DNA from: Chromatiaceae bacterium
GTDB lineage: Bacteria > Pseudomonadota > Gammaproteobacteria > Chromatiales > Chromatiaceae
Length of the DNA stretch: 64,000 nt
NCBI GenBank assembly: GCA_024235175.1
Contig: JACKMX010000005.1
Span: 434,001-498,000 of the forward strand
Direction: 5' to 3'
Shown: one piece after another, positions 15,874 through 24,701 of the stretch
Layout: every line of letters starts with the position of its first letter
How positions within the stretch are numbered: position 1 is the stretch's first letter
Program-made: the position numbers and the translations under genes
The notes under the pieces: generated by a model
The model's database searches: none
Told to the model about the DNA's origin: nothing
Seen by the model: the letters and a program-made list of their open reading frames with translations, nothing else

Positions 15874-17067
15874 ATGGAGTTCGTACCCTGCTTTGAACTG
15901 TCCAGGCTGCCGCGCATCATATTTGGTGTAGGGCAGGCTGAAAATTTGCCTGAGAGAATCGCTTCCTACGGGCACAGGGCTTTGATAGTTACGGGAAGCC
16001 GCTCGCTCTCTGACGGTGGCTATTGGGACAGGCTGGTAACACGAATGGCGCAACAGCCGCTGACTTGGGCTCAGGTTAAGGTGGAGCAGGAGCCGTCACC
16101 TGATCTGGTTGATGATGTGGTCGCGCAATATCACACAGAAAAGGTGGATGTGGTTGTCGCAGTTGGTGGTGGCAGCGTTCTCGATGCCGCTAAGGCGATT
16201 GCCGGACTGCTGCCTCACGGTAATTCGGTAATGGACCATCTGGAAGGGGTGGGAGCGGGGATTCCCTACTCGGGGCCTGCCACACCCTTCATAGCGGTTC
16301 CGACAACAGCGGGCACCGGCAGCGAGGCTACCAACAATGCGGTGCTCTCCAGGCGCGGCGACAGGGGTTTCAAGAAGTCCTTTCGACATGAGGCTCTGGT
16401 CGCTCACACCGCAATTATAGATCCTGCGTTTCTGCGGAGCTGTCCCAGGGAGTTGATGGCTGCACAGGGTATGGATGCTTTTACCCAGCTGCTCGAATCC
16501 TTTGTATCACGTCGTTCGAATCCGATCACAGATGCGCTCTCCTGGTCCGGCATACAGGCGTTTGTGGAAGGCTTCTTTCCTGCAATCGAGGGTGACTACA
16601 GGGCGGATGAGGATCTCTCCAGAGTGGCCTATGCGTCGCTGATGTCGGGCATCTGTCTGGCACAGGCCGGCCTGGGTTCGGTGCATGGACTCGCTTCGCC
16701 TTTGGGTGCCTACTGCAGGATACCGCACGGCGTCGCCTGCGGCACCTTGCTGGCAGAGGCGGTGGATATCAATATCCGGCTACTGACACAGCAGGATCGG
16801 AACAGTCCGGCTCTGGGAAAGTATGCACGAGTGGGATCCTTGTTCAGTGCCGGCACGATCGACGATGAAGTGCAGTTGCGTTCGCTGCTTGTCGCCACAC
16901 TGCGCCGCTGGATCGATTCGCTGGAGATCCGGCGGCTGGGGGAGTTTGGGATCACGGAGGAGAGCATTCCGGCCCTGGTTGCGGGGTCATGGAGCGGCAA
17001 TATGCAGAGTAATCCTGCACTCATGTCGGAGTTTGATGTCGCTGAGCTTATCAGGCGCCGGATTTAG
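15874..17067 (+). CDS. Iron-type (group III) alcohol dehydrogenase
   Basis: A 397-residue NAD(P)-linked dehydrogenase. The dinucleotide motif GGGSVLDAAKA is at about 98-108 and the second contact TTAGTGSEAT at about 144-153. Metal ligands by comparison with FucO are D201, position 205, H271 and H285; position 205 is Gln here (GMDAFTQLLE) instead of His. Gln at this place occurs in a subgroup of the family and could alter metal preference or activity. The rest of the fold is intact, including GSVHGLASPLGAY and PHGVACG. It is 83 bases after the ABM protein gene. The substrate, probably a small aldehyde or alcohol, cannot be assigned. Confidence 0.9.
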   Translation: MEFVPCFELSRLPRIIFGVGQAENLPERIASYGHRALIVTGSRSLSDGGYWDRLVTRMAQQPLTWAQVKVEQEPSPDLVDDVVAQYHTEKVDVVVAVGGGSVLDAAKAIAGLLPHGNSVMDHLEGVGAGIPYSGPATPFIAVPTTAGTGSEATNNAVLSRRGDRGFKKSFRHEALVAHTAIIDPAFLRSCPRELMAAQGMDAFTQLLESFVSRRSNPITDALSWSGIQAFVEGFFPAIEGDYRADEDLSRVAYASLMSGICLAQAGLGSVHGLASPLGAYCRIPHGVACGTLLAEAVDINIRLLTQQDRNSPALGKYARVGSLFSAGTIDDEVQLRSLLVATLRRWIDSLEIRRLGEFGITEESIPALVAGSWSGNMQSNPALMSEFDVAELIRRRI

Positions 17068-17156
17068 TGATAAACAGGGCGCTGCACATATAACCGACGA
17101 TTTCCTGATAGAATCCACTGATCATCCTTAAATGAATGAGTAGGAAGTGAGCGGCG

Positions 17157-17927
17157 ATGCTATTGGTGATATCACCTGCAAAAACCCTGGATTACCAGTC
17201 AAAGGTCAAAATCGGGACGCATACGATCCCTGAATATCTGGATGATGCGCAGTTGCTGATCAATCGTGCGCGTGGCTTTTCAGTTCTGGATATCGCTGAG
17301 TTGATGCAGGTCAGCATAAACATCGCAGAGCTCAATTTCGAACGCTTCCACTCATGGAGTCTTCCGTTTACCGTTCAGAATGCAAGGCAGGCGGTGCTGG
17401 CATTCAAGGGGGATGTCTACACTGGTCTGGATGTGGATAGTTTTACATCCGCTGATTTCAAATATGCCCAGGCCCATCTGCGGATTCTTTCGGGTCTCTA
17501 CGGCTTGCTGCGTCCGCTGGATCTGATGCAACCTTACCGAATGGAGATGGGACGCAAAATAGAGACCGAACGCGGGCATAATCTCTACCAGTTCTGGCGG
17601 GAAAAGATCACCGATGGACTGAACAAGCAGTTGCAGCGGCTCAAGTCCCGTTATCTGATCAATCTGGCATCCCAGGAGTATTTTAAATCGATAGAGAGCC
17701 GCAGGTTAATTGCGGAAATAATCACACCTGAGTTCCGGGAGTGGAAGGGTGGTCAGTACAGGATGATCGGGGTTTACGCAAAACAGGCGCGCGGCCGGTT
17801 GAGCCGCTTCATAATCCGGAACAGATTGACAGAGCCTGAGGCGATGCAAGGATTCGATGCAGACGGCTACCGGTTCAATGATAAACTCTCCTCGGATGCT
17901 AAATTGGTATTCACACGGCGCCAATAG
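17157..17927 (+). CDS. yaaA: Peroxide stress protein YaaA
   Basis: YaaA (DUF328/UPF0246) lowers intracellular free iron during hydrogen peroxide stress in E. coli and binds nucleic acids. The 256 residues match the family in length and pattern: MLLVISPAKTLDY at the start, FKGDVYTGLD, LRILSGLYGLLRPLD and MQPYRMEMG in the middle, NLASQEYFK and GVYAKQARGRLSRFI toward the end, closing with DGYRFN. The ATG start is the first codon of the conserved block. It follows the alcohol dehydrogenase by 89 bases; the small membrane protein gene downstream begins 58 bases after its stop. Confidence 0.95.
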   Translation: MLLVISPAKTLDYQSKVKIGTHTIPEYLDDAQLLINRARGFSVLDIAELMQVSINIAELNFERFHSWSLPFTVQNARQAVLAFKGDVYTGLDVDSFTSADFKYAQAHLRILSGLYGLLRPLDLMQPYRMEMGRKIETERGHNLYQFWREKITDGLNKQLQRLKSRYLINLASQEYFKSIESRRLIAEIITPEFREWKGGQYRMIGVYAKQARGRLSRFIIRNRLTEPEAMQGFDADGYRFNDKLSSDAKLVFTRRQ

Positions 17928-17985
17928 AACAGATCCCACTGAACCGATATACCGGGCTCACTTCAATCTTAGAGATCCGAACCTG

Positions 17986-18297
17986 ATGAAACGTTCAATG
18001 AAGGTCAGCCTCTCCTGGCTGCTTCTCGGGCCGATTGCGGCACTGCTGATCTCCCTGGTCAGCTGGTTTGTATTCGACTATTTTTCCCCCGGAAAGCTTT
18101 CACCCATTTCGGATATGATCTCGGCTTACCCTTTTGGGCTGCTCATGTCGCTGCTGACGCCCTGGGGCTGGCTGATGTATGGAGGATTCTTGTTGATGAA
18201 CGCCGATAAGCTCAAGGCGGGTATCTGGTGCTCTGTCGGCGGCGCGGTATTGCTTGGAGGCTTCTGGCCGGTTTGGGCCACGTTCTTAAATCGGTGA
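17986..18297 (+). CDS. Small inner-membrane protein, unknown function
   Basis: About 103 residues from the ATG at 17986. A longer frame reaches back into yaaA but that part copies no conserved feature. A basic start (MKRSMK) leads into helix 1 (about 10-29); further hydrophobic stretches are at about 47-70 and 81-98. The sequence PWGWLMYGGF joins the last two. The ribosome binding site is weak and a second ATG lies four codons in. I do not recognise a family. It probably shares the yaaA transcript. Confidence 0.6.
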   Translation: MKRSMKVSLSWLLLGPIAALLISLVSWFVFDYFSPGKLSPISDMISAYPFGLLMSLLTPWGWLMYGGFLLMNADKLKAGIWCSVGGAVLLGGFWPVWATFLNR

Positions 18298-18382
18298 TGC
18301 GTTGTCGGGGGTAAACAGGCTTTTTCCACTCAAAAAACATACACCGGTATATTCCGCTTAGGCTGGAGATATAAATCAACGC

Positions 18383-19096
18383 ATGATTTTGCCGGCCTCC
18401 AAGATACGACGCCTTATGTTGAGTGTGCTGCTGTTTGGCCTGGCATTAACACTGCTGCTCACCATACCTTTCCGTTGGCTCCCGCCACCTACCAGCGCAT
18501 TTATTCTTCAGGCTGGTTTCTGGGGGTTGGGCAGCGCACCTCCTTGCATCGGAATAAAACGGCACTGGGTGGACTGGGAATCCATTTCTCCCGAGGTGGC
18601 GCTTGCGGTGATTGCGGCGGAGGATCAGCTCTTTCCTTCTCATTGGGGATTCGATTTGAGTGCCATAGCAACCGCTTTGCGGGAGCGTCGGCTTGGCGGG
18701 CGCATGCGGGGTGCCAGCACCGTATCTCAGCAATTGGCAAAAAACCTCTACCTGTGGCCGGACCCGACCTGGTATCGCAAAGCACTTGAAGCCTGGTTTA
18801 CGTTGGCACTTGAGATTAGCTGGTCAAAGCGGCGAATTCTCGAAGTCTATCTGAATACAGTTCAGTTTGATGACTGCATCTTCGGGGTTGAGGCGGCCAG
18901 TCGACGCTTTTTCCGCAAGTCAGCTTCCCAACTTTCAGACCGGGAGGCTGCGCTTCTCGCCTCTGTCCTGCCCAATCCAGTAAAATTTTCCGCGGCCCGG
19001 CCAAGCAGCTATACAAGAGAGCGAACCGAGTGGATTCTGGAACAGATGCGTTCGCTCGGGGGGAGAGGCTACCTGGCAAGACTCAATAGGGAATAA
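18383..19096 (+). CDS. mtgA: Monofunctional peptidoglycan transglycosylase
   Basis: Polymerises lipid II into glycan strands in the periplasm. One N-terminal membrane anchor (about 10-30) is followed by the GT51 domain. Motif 1 is AAEDQLFPSHWG with catalytic E80, motif 2 is GASTVSQQLAKNLYL, and the third is SKRRILEVYLN. The 237 residues match MtgA and there is no transpeptidase domain. The ATG at 18383 has only a weak GGAG at 15 bases; a second ATG at 18416 would shorten the cytosolic start. It runs alone between the small membrane protein gene and a spacer. Confidence 0.93.
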   Translation: MILPASKIRRLMLSVLLFGLALTLLLTIPFRWLPPPTSAFILQAGFWGLGSAPPCIGIKRHWVDWESISPEVALAVIAAEDQLFPSHWGFDLSAIATALRERRLGGRMRGASTVSQQLAKNLYLWPDPTWYRKALEAWFTLALEISWSKRRILEVYLNTVQFDDCIFGVEAASRRFFRKSASQLSDREAALLASVLPNPVKFSAARPSSYTRERTEWILEQMRSLGGRGYLARLNRE

Positions 19097-19415
19097 AGTA
19101 GGTCTCTGTTTTGCGCTGAAGTTAACAGGGTGCAAGCGCTGCAGAACATCTGTGGAAACGGCCGGTGCGCATCGCCTTCGAATGGGAAGGGAGGTTCTCC
19201 GCTAAACAGCCCAGATACACCATATTGTGGCGAGCAGCATCGTTACCAGTGCCATTACCCAGTTTATTGCATAAAATTTAGTCATGATTGCACCCATCTC
19301 TTAGTCTTCTTCAGGTTTTCGACAGAAGGATGAGGACCTTGAGTAAACAGGGTTTAGCAGGGCCGGTTAAAGCCGAAACAATCCCCTGCTTCTCCGGATT
19401 TCTGATTCGATGGTA
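19097..19415. other. Spacer after mtgA holding one possible microprotein
   Basis: Apart from the 27-codon minus-strand frame at 19202-19285, nothing with a ribosome binding site or hairpin is seen. The flanking genes converge toward it. Confidence 0.5.
19202..19285 (-). CDS. Possible 27-residue single-pass membrane microprotein
   Basis: The minus strand encodes a short basic start MTKFYAINW followed by one continuous hydrophobic helix (VMALVTMLLATIWCIWAV) that ends at a TAG. The GGTG of GATGGGTGCAATC lies five bases before the ATG. Length and shape resemble accessory microproteins of membrane complexes (CydX, KdpF and similar), but the sequence matches none I know, and no oxidase or transporter gene is adjacent. 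It stands alone in a 319-base spacer. Chance could give such a frame, so confidence is moderate to low. Confidence 0.4.
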   Translation of the reverse strand: MTKFYAINWVMALVTMLLATIWCIWAV

Positions 19416-19982
19416 TCAGGCGCTGTGGTTCGGCGGACCGGGAGGCAGGCGACAAAAACCCTGAGGTGAAACATTCAGCGCGGCATTGAATTTGCTGGAT
19501 AAATTCTGGAAAGCGATGAGGCCGGTGAGTTCAACTATGCCATCTTCATCGAAGTGCTGCTTGACCCGTGCCATCAGCTCCTCATCTACAGTTAACTCGG
19601 AGTGGGTTACGGCTTCGGCATATTCCAGCGCGATCCGCTCTATCGGATCGAACAGCTGGCTCTGCCGCCATTGCCACAAAGCTTCGATCTTAGCTTCCGG
19701 AACTCCCCGCCTCACCAGTGTTGCGGAGTTGATGTCGACGCAAAATTCACAGTGGTTGATCTGGGAAACCCGGACAGTGATCAGGGACCTCAATACCGGA
19801 GATAAGGGAGAGCTTTTCCGGTCCAGTGCTCCGTACAACAGAGCCAGAGTCGAGAACACCCAGGGAGAGCGGCCCCACAGCATGCCGGGTTCCAAAACCT
19901 CGCCATAGCGGCGCTTTTGATTCCAGAAGAACAGGCGGATATACCAGGGATACTCCCCGATGGGCTTGGTGGAGACGTGCAT
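19416..19982 (-). CDS. Carboxymuconolactone decarboxylase / AhpD-like family protein
   Basis: A 188-residue all-helical protein with the CMD fold. The redox pair C78-x-x-C81 in NHCEFCVDINS, preceded by RSLITVRVSQ, is the AhpD-type core; the family covers peroxidase helpers and ring-opening decarboxylases. The later FDPIERIALEYAEAVT and IVELTGLIAFQNLSSKFN are the usual second half. I chose ATG 19982 (GAGG five bases upstream) over a frame start at 20063 that overlaps the next gene. The upstream gene ends 13 bases before, so the two probably form one transcript. The reaction cannot be assigned; a thiol-disulfide role is likely from the intact CxxC. Confidence 0.85.
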   Translation of the reverse strand: MHVSTKPIGEYPWYIRLFFWNQKRRYGEVLEPGMLWGRSPWVFSTLALLYGALDRKSSPLSPVLRSLITVRVSQINHCEFCVDINSATLVRRGVPEAKIEALWQWRQSQLFDPIERIALEYAEAVTHSELTVDEELMARVKQHFDEDGIVELTGLIAFQNLSSKFNAALNVSPQGFCRLPPGPPNHSA

Positions 19983-19995
19983 CTGAACCTCGATA

Positions 19996-20544
19996 TTATT
20001 GAACTGAGAGAGCAGAAAGAGACGCAGACCGCTTCTCCGACAGATTAGCTTTGGTACCTTCATTCACCTGTTGCATTAAATTGAATCCCTTCCTCAGAAT
20101 TCCCGCCCCAATATCTTCGTAACAGGTTTTGTCCTGTTGGATGGACATTGACGGAAGTTCCTCCTCAAGCGTCATCTCTTCAATTTTTCGTGCTTCTTCG
20201 ATGTCAGTGCAAAGATCACGAATATCTTCTGCAGTGGAAGCGGCTATGACGGTAATCCCGGCTAAAGGAATCATTGCACCGCCGGCCTTCGCAATTATCC
20301 TGGTGGCTTTCGATAGACTACGTTTGATAATTCGCTGACGATGGTGCCTCACTGCCTGCTGCGTTGCATTTCGCTGTGCTGACAGCTTCCTGTTTTTGTT
20401 TGCCAGTTGCCGTACCTCGGTAGTGAGGGATGCTTTGATATCCGTTAGCCTGCTTATTTCGGAGTTGAGCAAGGCAATCTGATTACCCATATAGATAAAT
20501 GCTCCTACAACCAGGGTCGAGAAAATTATAACGATACTTTTCAT
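19996..20544 (-). CDS. Two-membrane-segment protein with coiled coil, unknown function
   Basis: From ATG 20544 the product has 182 residues: a membrane helix at about 3-20, a coiled coil (about 28-65) turning into a very basic stretch (RHHRQRIIKRSLSK), a second hydrophobic segment (about 86-103, GGAMIPLAGITVIAAST) and an acidic helix starting AEDIRDLCTDIEEARK. The segment Ala-Ile/Met-Pro-x-x-Gly-Ile...Thr-Ala-x-[DE]-[IL]-x-D-x-Cys reminds me of a widespread unnamed family of inner-membrane proteins, but I cannot give it a name or role. An earlier in-frame ATG (20577) is possible; I chose the one directly before the hydrophobic helix. It precedes the CMD-family gene by 13 bases. Confidence 0.6.
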   Translation of the reverse strand: MKSIVIIFSTLVVGAFIYMGNQIALLNSEISRLTDIKASLTTEVRQLANKNRKLSAQRNATQQAVRHHRQRIIKRSLSKATRIIAKAGGAMIPLAGITVIAASTAEDIRDLCTDIEEARKIEEMTLEEELPSMSIQQDKTCYEDIGAGILRKGFNLMQQVNEGTKANLSEKRSASLSALSVQ

Positions 20545-21172
20545 AAAAAGCGCTCGATGATAAAGCCTTTGATCCATTCCCGTTCACTCTCTTGCAACAG
20601 TGCAAGAGTACCGACAATGTGTGTGAATATGCCACCACCGTCACAGGCGAACCACCATTCAGTGCATGCTCTGCAGCTTGAACGGCAAAACGGGAATGCC
20701 CTGACGGACCAGCCACTGGATGCGATGTATATACTGCAATTCACCTATTGCCGTTCAGTGACAGAATGCGATTTACATAGCAGTCAGTCTAAGAGTACAT
20801 AGAGTGATATTGAGATTACATCTCAATTCCCGTCACCTTGGACCTGTGGAGTCGACCAGTTCGTCCCCGATGAAGGTTTTTTCTATCGATACTTAGGCCA
20901 TTCGGCGCTTACGTAACTTCGGTAAAAAGGATTGTCTGTGTTTAGTGCAGTGCGTTTCAATGCATGTACTCTTCAGGACTCAGCCCCGCCGGAAAAGTGC
21001 ATGCAACTGTATTGGGGAATTCCGTTCTAAAGAATTTCACTGAAAATATTAAAATCCGGGGATTTACAGGGAGATAACCAAGTAGAATCCAGCCTTCAAT
21101 TACCAAAAGACTGATGTTCTGATATAGATTATAAAGGTAATATATCTATATGATTATAATAATAATTTTAAG
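20545..21172. other. Spacer between the membrane protein gene and tRNA-Leu
   Basis: No gene is supported. The end nearest the tRNA (about 21110-21170) is very AT-rich with runs of TA, the usual site for 3' processing or integration, but I see no integrase, direct repeat of the tRNA end or other trace of an island. Confidence 0.5.
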
Positions 21173-21259
21173 TGGTGCCGAGAAGAGGACTTGAACCTCC
21201 ACTGAGTTACCCCAACTAGCACCTGAAGCTAGCGCGTCTACCAATTCCGCCATCTCGGC
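21173..21259 (-). tRNA. tRNA-Leu (anticodon CAG)
   Basis: On the minus strand an 87-base class II tRNA folds with a seven-pair acceptor stem GCCGAGA/TCTCGGC, an encoded ACCA end, and an anticodon arm CTAGC-TTCAGGT-GCTAG giving anticodon CAG. The long variable arm (GTTGGGGTAAC) and the T arm GAGGTTCAAGTCCTC are as expected for tRNA-Leu. It decodes CUG. Confidence 0.95.
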
Positions 21260-21310
21260 AATGGCTACCCACCGGTACCGCTGTAATATCTCCTGTGAGT
21301 AAGGCGGGCA

Positions 21311-21339
21311 ACTTTACCGGTATAGACGGATCTTGTCAA
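21311..21339 (-). promoter_or_regulatory. Sigma-70 promoter of tRNA-Leu
   Basis: On the minus strand TTGACA (21334-21339) is followed after exactly 17 bases by TAAAGT (21311-21316). The bases just downstream read TGCCCGCC, a GC-rich discriminator of the kind that makes stable-RNA promoters sensitive to ppGpp. The start would lie near 21304, giving a 45-base leader before the tRNA. Confidence 0.75.
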
Positions 21340-21426
21340 CGACATGAAGAGGGGTTGTGATGGGACAGAACACCTTCTCCAGGCGTACAATCCGGAAACG
21401 GACCAACTTATTCAGGAAGGACAATT

Positions 21427-23814
21427 GTGGCAGACCGTCCCAACCCGGTAACAGCCCGGGAGAAAGATCCTCACAGGATTCGCGAGGGGAAAAAGTACGA
21501 CAAACCCATACCCAGTCGAGAATACATATTGGAGCAGCTTGCCAGCTTCGGCGCACCATTGGGCAGGGATAGACTGGCGGAGATGCTTGATCTGTATGAG
21601 GAGGACGACTTGGAGGCGCTACGTCGGCGGCTGCACGCAATGGAGAGAGACGGACAGGTTATACGCAACCGCCGCGATGGGTATTGTCTGGTCAATAGAA
21701 AGGATCTGATCGCAGGGCGGGTCATAGGTCACAAGGATGGTTTTGGGTTCCTGAAGCCGGATGATGGCGGCGACGACTTGTTTCTGACACCGCGCCAGAT
21801 GCGGCCGCTTCTGCACGGGGATCGGGCAGTTGTGCGGGTTGTCGGAATCGATCAGCGCGGACGCCGCGAAGGTGCGCTGGTGGAGGTTCTGGAACACGTC
21901 AATCGTGAAATCGTCGGGCGTATTTATATAGAGGGTGGTTTGGGATTTGTCGTACCCGACAATAAACGCATCAATCAGGATCTGGTGGTGCGCGAAAATG
22001 ACCTGAACGGCGCTGTTCATGGCCAGATAGTGGTTGCGGAGATACTGGAACAGCCGAGCAAGCGCAGTCAGCCGACTGGAAGGGTGGTGGCGATTCTGGG
22101 TGAGCATATGGCGCCCGGAATGGAGACAGACGTGGCCATCAGGGCCCATGGGTTGCCGCTGGAGTGGCCAGACGAAGTGATGACGGAGATTTCCGGGCTC
22201 GGCGAAACCATAGACGAGCGCCAGATCAGCGGCAGAAAGGATCTCAGGAAACTTCCCCTGGTCACCATCGATGGTGCGGATGCCAGGGATTTTGACGATG
22301 CCGTCTACTGCGAAGCGACACCCAAGGGGTGGAAGCTGCTGGTTTGCATTGCTGATGTCTCCAGCTATGTAAAGCCCCGCAGTGCACTCGACAAAGAGGC
22401 AAGAGTGCGCGGTACATCGGTCTATTTTCCCGACAGAGTCATCCCCATGCTGCCCGAGGTATTATCAAACGGGCTCTGCTCGCTCAATCCAGAGGCGGAT
22501 CGTTTATGCATGGTGTGCGAGTTGCAGATTGACAGTCAGGGGAAAATCATCCGCTCGAAATTTTACCAAGCGGTTATGCGCTCTCAGGCCAGGCTGACCT
22601 ACGATCAGGTGGCCGCCATGCTGTTGGATGGCGACATCGGGCTGTGTAAAAAGCATACGAATCTGCTGCCTCATCTGCGCCAGCTCCATGCACTCTATAA
22701 GGTACTGCACGCATCCCGCGGCGTGCGCGGCGCAATAGATTTCGATACCACTGAAACCCGGATTCTTTTTAACAACGAATCCAAGGTGGAGCGCATCGTG
22801 CCAGTACAGCGCAACGATGCCCATCGCCTGATCGAAGAGTGCATGCTGGCGGCGAATGTCGCCGCGGCACGCTATCTGCTGCGCAAGAAACTGCCCGCAC
22901 TCTATCGGGTTCATGAGGGACCGCCGGAACAGAAGCTGGTGGACCTGCGGGAATTTCTGGCGGAGCTTGGATTGCAACTATCCGGCGGAGAGAAACCCTC
23001 AGCCAAGGATTATGCGGATCTGCTTGACTCGATACAGGGCAGACCGGATTCGCACCTTCTGCAGACGGTGTTGCTGCGTTCCATGTCACAGGCTGTATAC
23101 AGCTCAGAAAATATCGGCCACTTCGGGCTTGCGTTCCCTGCATACACACACTTTACATCGCCAATCAGGCGCTATCCCGACCTGGTGGTCCATCGTGCCA
23201 TCCGCCATCTGGTTGCCGGTGGTGGAGAGGATGATTTCCTCTATTCCAGATCTGAGCTGCATGCGCTTGGGGAGCACTGTTCCACCACCGAGCGGCGCGC
23301 CGACGAAGCCACACGGGATGTAGAGGCCTGGCTAAAGTGCGAGTACATGATGGATAAGCTCGGCGAGTCCTTCGATGGCATTATCACCGGCGTAACCTCC
23401 TTCGGACTGTTCGTGGAGCTGGACGAGATTTACGTCGAAGGTCTGGTGCACATCACCTCGCTGGATCATGACTATTTTCATTTCGATCCGGTGGGGCACC
23501 GCCTCAGCGGCGAACGCTCCGGCCGAGTATACCGTCTGGGCGATCCGATACGCATCAAGGTGGCGGCGGTCAGTCTGGACGAGAAGAAGATCGACTTTAC
23601 GCTGGATGAAGTTCAGCGCACTACCCGGCGAAAACGGGGCTACGCCAAACACAAGGGAGCTGTTGAAAAGCGCGGTGGGGGAAGAACAACTTCCGTCAGC
23701 CGCGGTAAAAAACCGGTCAGCGTCAGAATCGATAGTTCTGTAAAAGAGAGTGGAGAGAAAATGTCTAAAGCGATCTCCAAACGCCGAAATAAAAAGGATA
23801 GCTACCACAGATGA
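21427..23814 (+). CDS. rnr: Ribonuclease R
   Basis: A processive 3'-5' exoribonuclease that degrades structured RNA, including rRNA fragments and tmRNA-tagged mRNAs. The 795 residues show an N-terminal winged-helix region (about 25-85), cold-shock domains (about 90-240), the catalytic RNB domain with DGADARDFDDAVYC at about 281-294 (the Asp cluster binds magnesium), an S1 domain (GESFDGIITGVTSFGLFVEL, about 640-725) and a basic Lys/Arg tail. The start is a GTG with AGGAAGG upstream. The stop overlaps the start of rlmB by four bases (ATGA), so the two are translationally coupled. The gene diverges from the tRNA-Leu promoter. Confidence 0.97.
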   Translation: MADRPNPVTAREKDPHRIREGKKYDKPIPSREYILEQLASFGAPLGRDRLAEMLDLYEEDDLEALRRRLHAMERDGQVIRNRRDGYCLVNRKDLIAGRVIGHKDGFGFLKPDDGGDDLFLTPRQMRPLLHGDRAVVRVVGIDQRGRREGALVEVLEHVNREIVGRIYIEGGLGFVVPDNKRINQDLVVRENDLNGAVHGQIVVAEILEQPSKRSQPTGRVVAILGEHMAPGMETDVAIRAHGLPLEWPDEVMTEISGLGETIDERQISGRKDLRKLPLVTIDGADARDFDDAVYCEATPKGWKLLVCIADVSSYVKPRSALDKEARVRGTSVYFPDRVIPMLPEVLSNGLCSLNPEADRLCMVCELQIDSQGKIIRSKFYQAVMRSQARLTYDQVAAMLLDGDIGLCKKHTNLLPHLRQLHALYKVLHASRGVRGAIDFDTTETRILFNNESKVERIVPVQRNDAHRLIEECMLAANVAAARYLLRKKLPALYRVHEGPPEQKLVDLREFLAELGLQLSGGEKPSAKDYADLLDSIQGRPDSHLLQTVLLRSMSQAVYSSENIGHFGLAFPAYTHFTSPIRRYPDLVVHRAIRHLVAGGGEDDFLYSRSELHALGEHCSTTERRADEATRDVEAWLKCEYMMDKLGESFDGIITGVTSFGLFVELDEIYVEGLVHITSLDHDYFHFDPVGHRLSGERSGRVYRLGDPIRIKVAAVSLDEKKIDFTLDEVQRTTRRKRGYAKHKGAVEKRGGGRTTSVSRGKKPVSVRIDSSVKESGEKMSKAISKRRNKKDSYHR

Positions 23815-24617
23815 CGGCGGGAAAGGCATGGAGTGGAGGCCAATCGACCCAGCTCGTTGCTGGTATTCACAGCGTGCGCAGCGCCCTCAAACAGGGTGTT
23901 GTTTCTATCGTTGAGTTGTGGGTGGAGCCACATCGGCAGGACCAGCGCATCGGGGAGATAACAGCGATGGCGGAAGAGTCGGGTATTCCCGTCAAACCGG
24001 CCGATCGCCAACAACTCGACCGGCTGCTCCCGGGAATCAATCATCAAGGTGTGGCTGCGCGTACCTCCATGCCTTCTGTGCAGGGGGAGAGTACGCTGGA
24101 AAACCTGCTGAAGAATCTGCAAGCACCACCGTTCTTGTTGATTCTTGACGGCGTGCAGGATCCGCACAACCTGGGGGCCTGTCTGCGTAGCGCGGATGGC
24201 GCCGGTGTGCATGCGGTTATTGCGCCCAAGGACAGGTCCGTTGGGCTGACGCCGGTAGTCAGCAAAGTGGCCAGCGGCGCGGCCGGGAATGTTCCTTTTT
24301 TTCAGGTCACTAACCTTGTCCGCACGCTTAAAGCGCTGCAGCGGGATTACGGTGTCTGGCTGGTGGGGACTGCCGGCGAGTCCGATCGGATTTTGTATCA
24401 GGCAGATCTCAAAGGCCCCCTGGCTCTGGTCATGGGAGGGGAGGGGAAGGGTATGCGTCGTCTTACACGCGAAGCGTGCGATTATCTCGTGCGGCTGCCG
24501 ATGCACGGCGCCGTCGAGAGTCTGAATGTATCAGTTGCCACGGGAATCTGTCTGTACGAGGCGGTAAGGCAAAGAAGCGCCGTAAAGTCACTTGAGATCA
24601 TGGATCAACCCTCCTGA
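23811..24617 (+). CDS. rlmB: 23S rRNA (guanosine-2251-2'-O)-methyltransferase RlmB
   Basis: A SpoU-class knotted methyltransferase that modifies the peptidyl-transferase loop of 23S rRNA. The N-terminal substrate-binding domain (LVAGIHSVRSAL) is followed by the three SPOUT motifs: DGVQDPHNLGACLRSADGAG, VMGGEGKGM and LPMHGAVESLNVSVATGI. The 268 residues are slightly longer than E. coli RlmB because of N- and C-terminal tails. It overlaps rnr by four bases in the same order as in E. coli. No separate promoter is needed. Confidence 0.96.
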   Translation: MTAGKAWSGGQSTQLVAGIHSVRSALKQGVVSIVELWVEPHRQDQRIGEITAMAEESGIPVKPADRQQLDRLLPGINHQGVAARTSMPSVQGESTLENLLKNLQAPPFLLILDGVQDPHNLGACLRSADGAGVHAVIAPKDRSVGLTPVVSKVASGAAGNVPFFQVTNLVRTLKALQRDYGVWLVGTAGESDRILYQADLKGPLALVMGGEGKGMRRLTREACDYLVRLPMHGAVESLNVSVATGICLYEAVRQRSAVKSLEIMDQPS

Positions 24618-24701
24618 TCTCGGAAGGCTATACAGAAAAAAGCCAAGCCCAAGATAAGAAAGCATTTTCAGTTTGCTTCCTGCCCCTTGAACAGGTAGAA
24701 T

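Noticed and set aside
21100..21172. Genomic-island attachment site at the 3' end of tRNA-Leu
   Set aside because: The flank is AT-rich but there is no integrase, no repeated tRNA end and no change in gene type.
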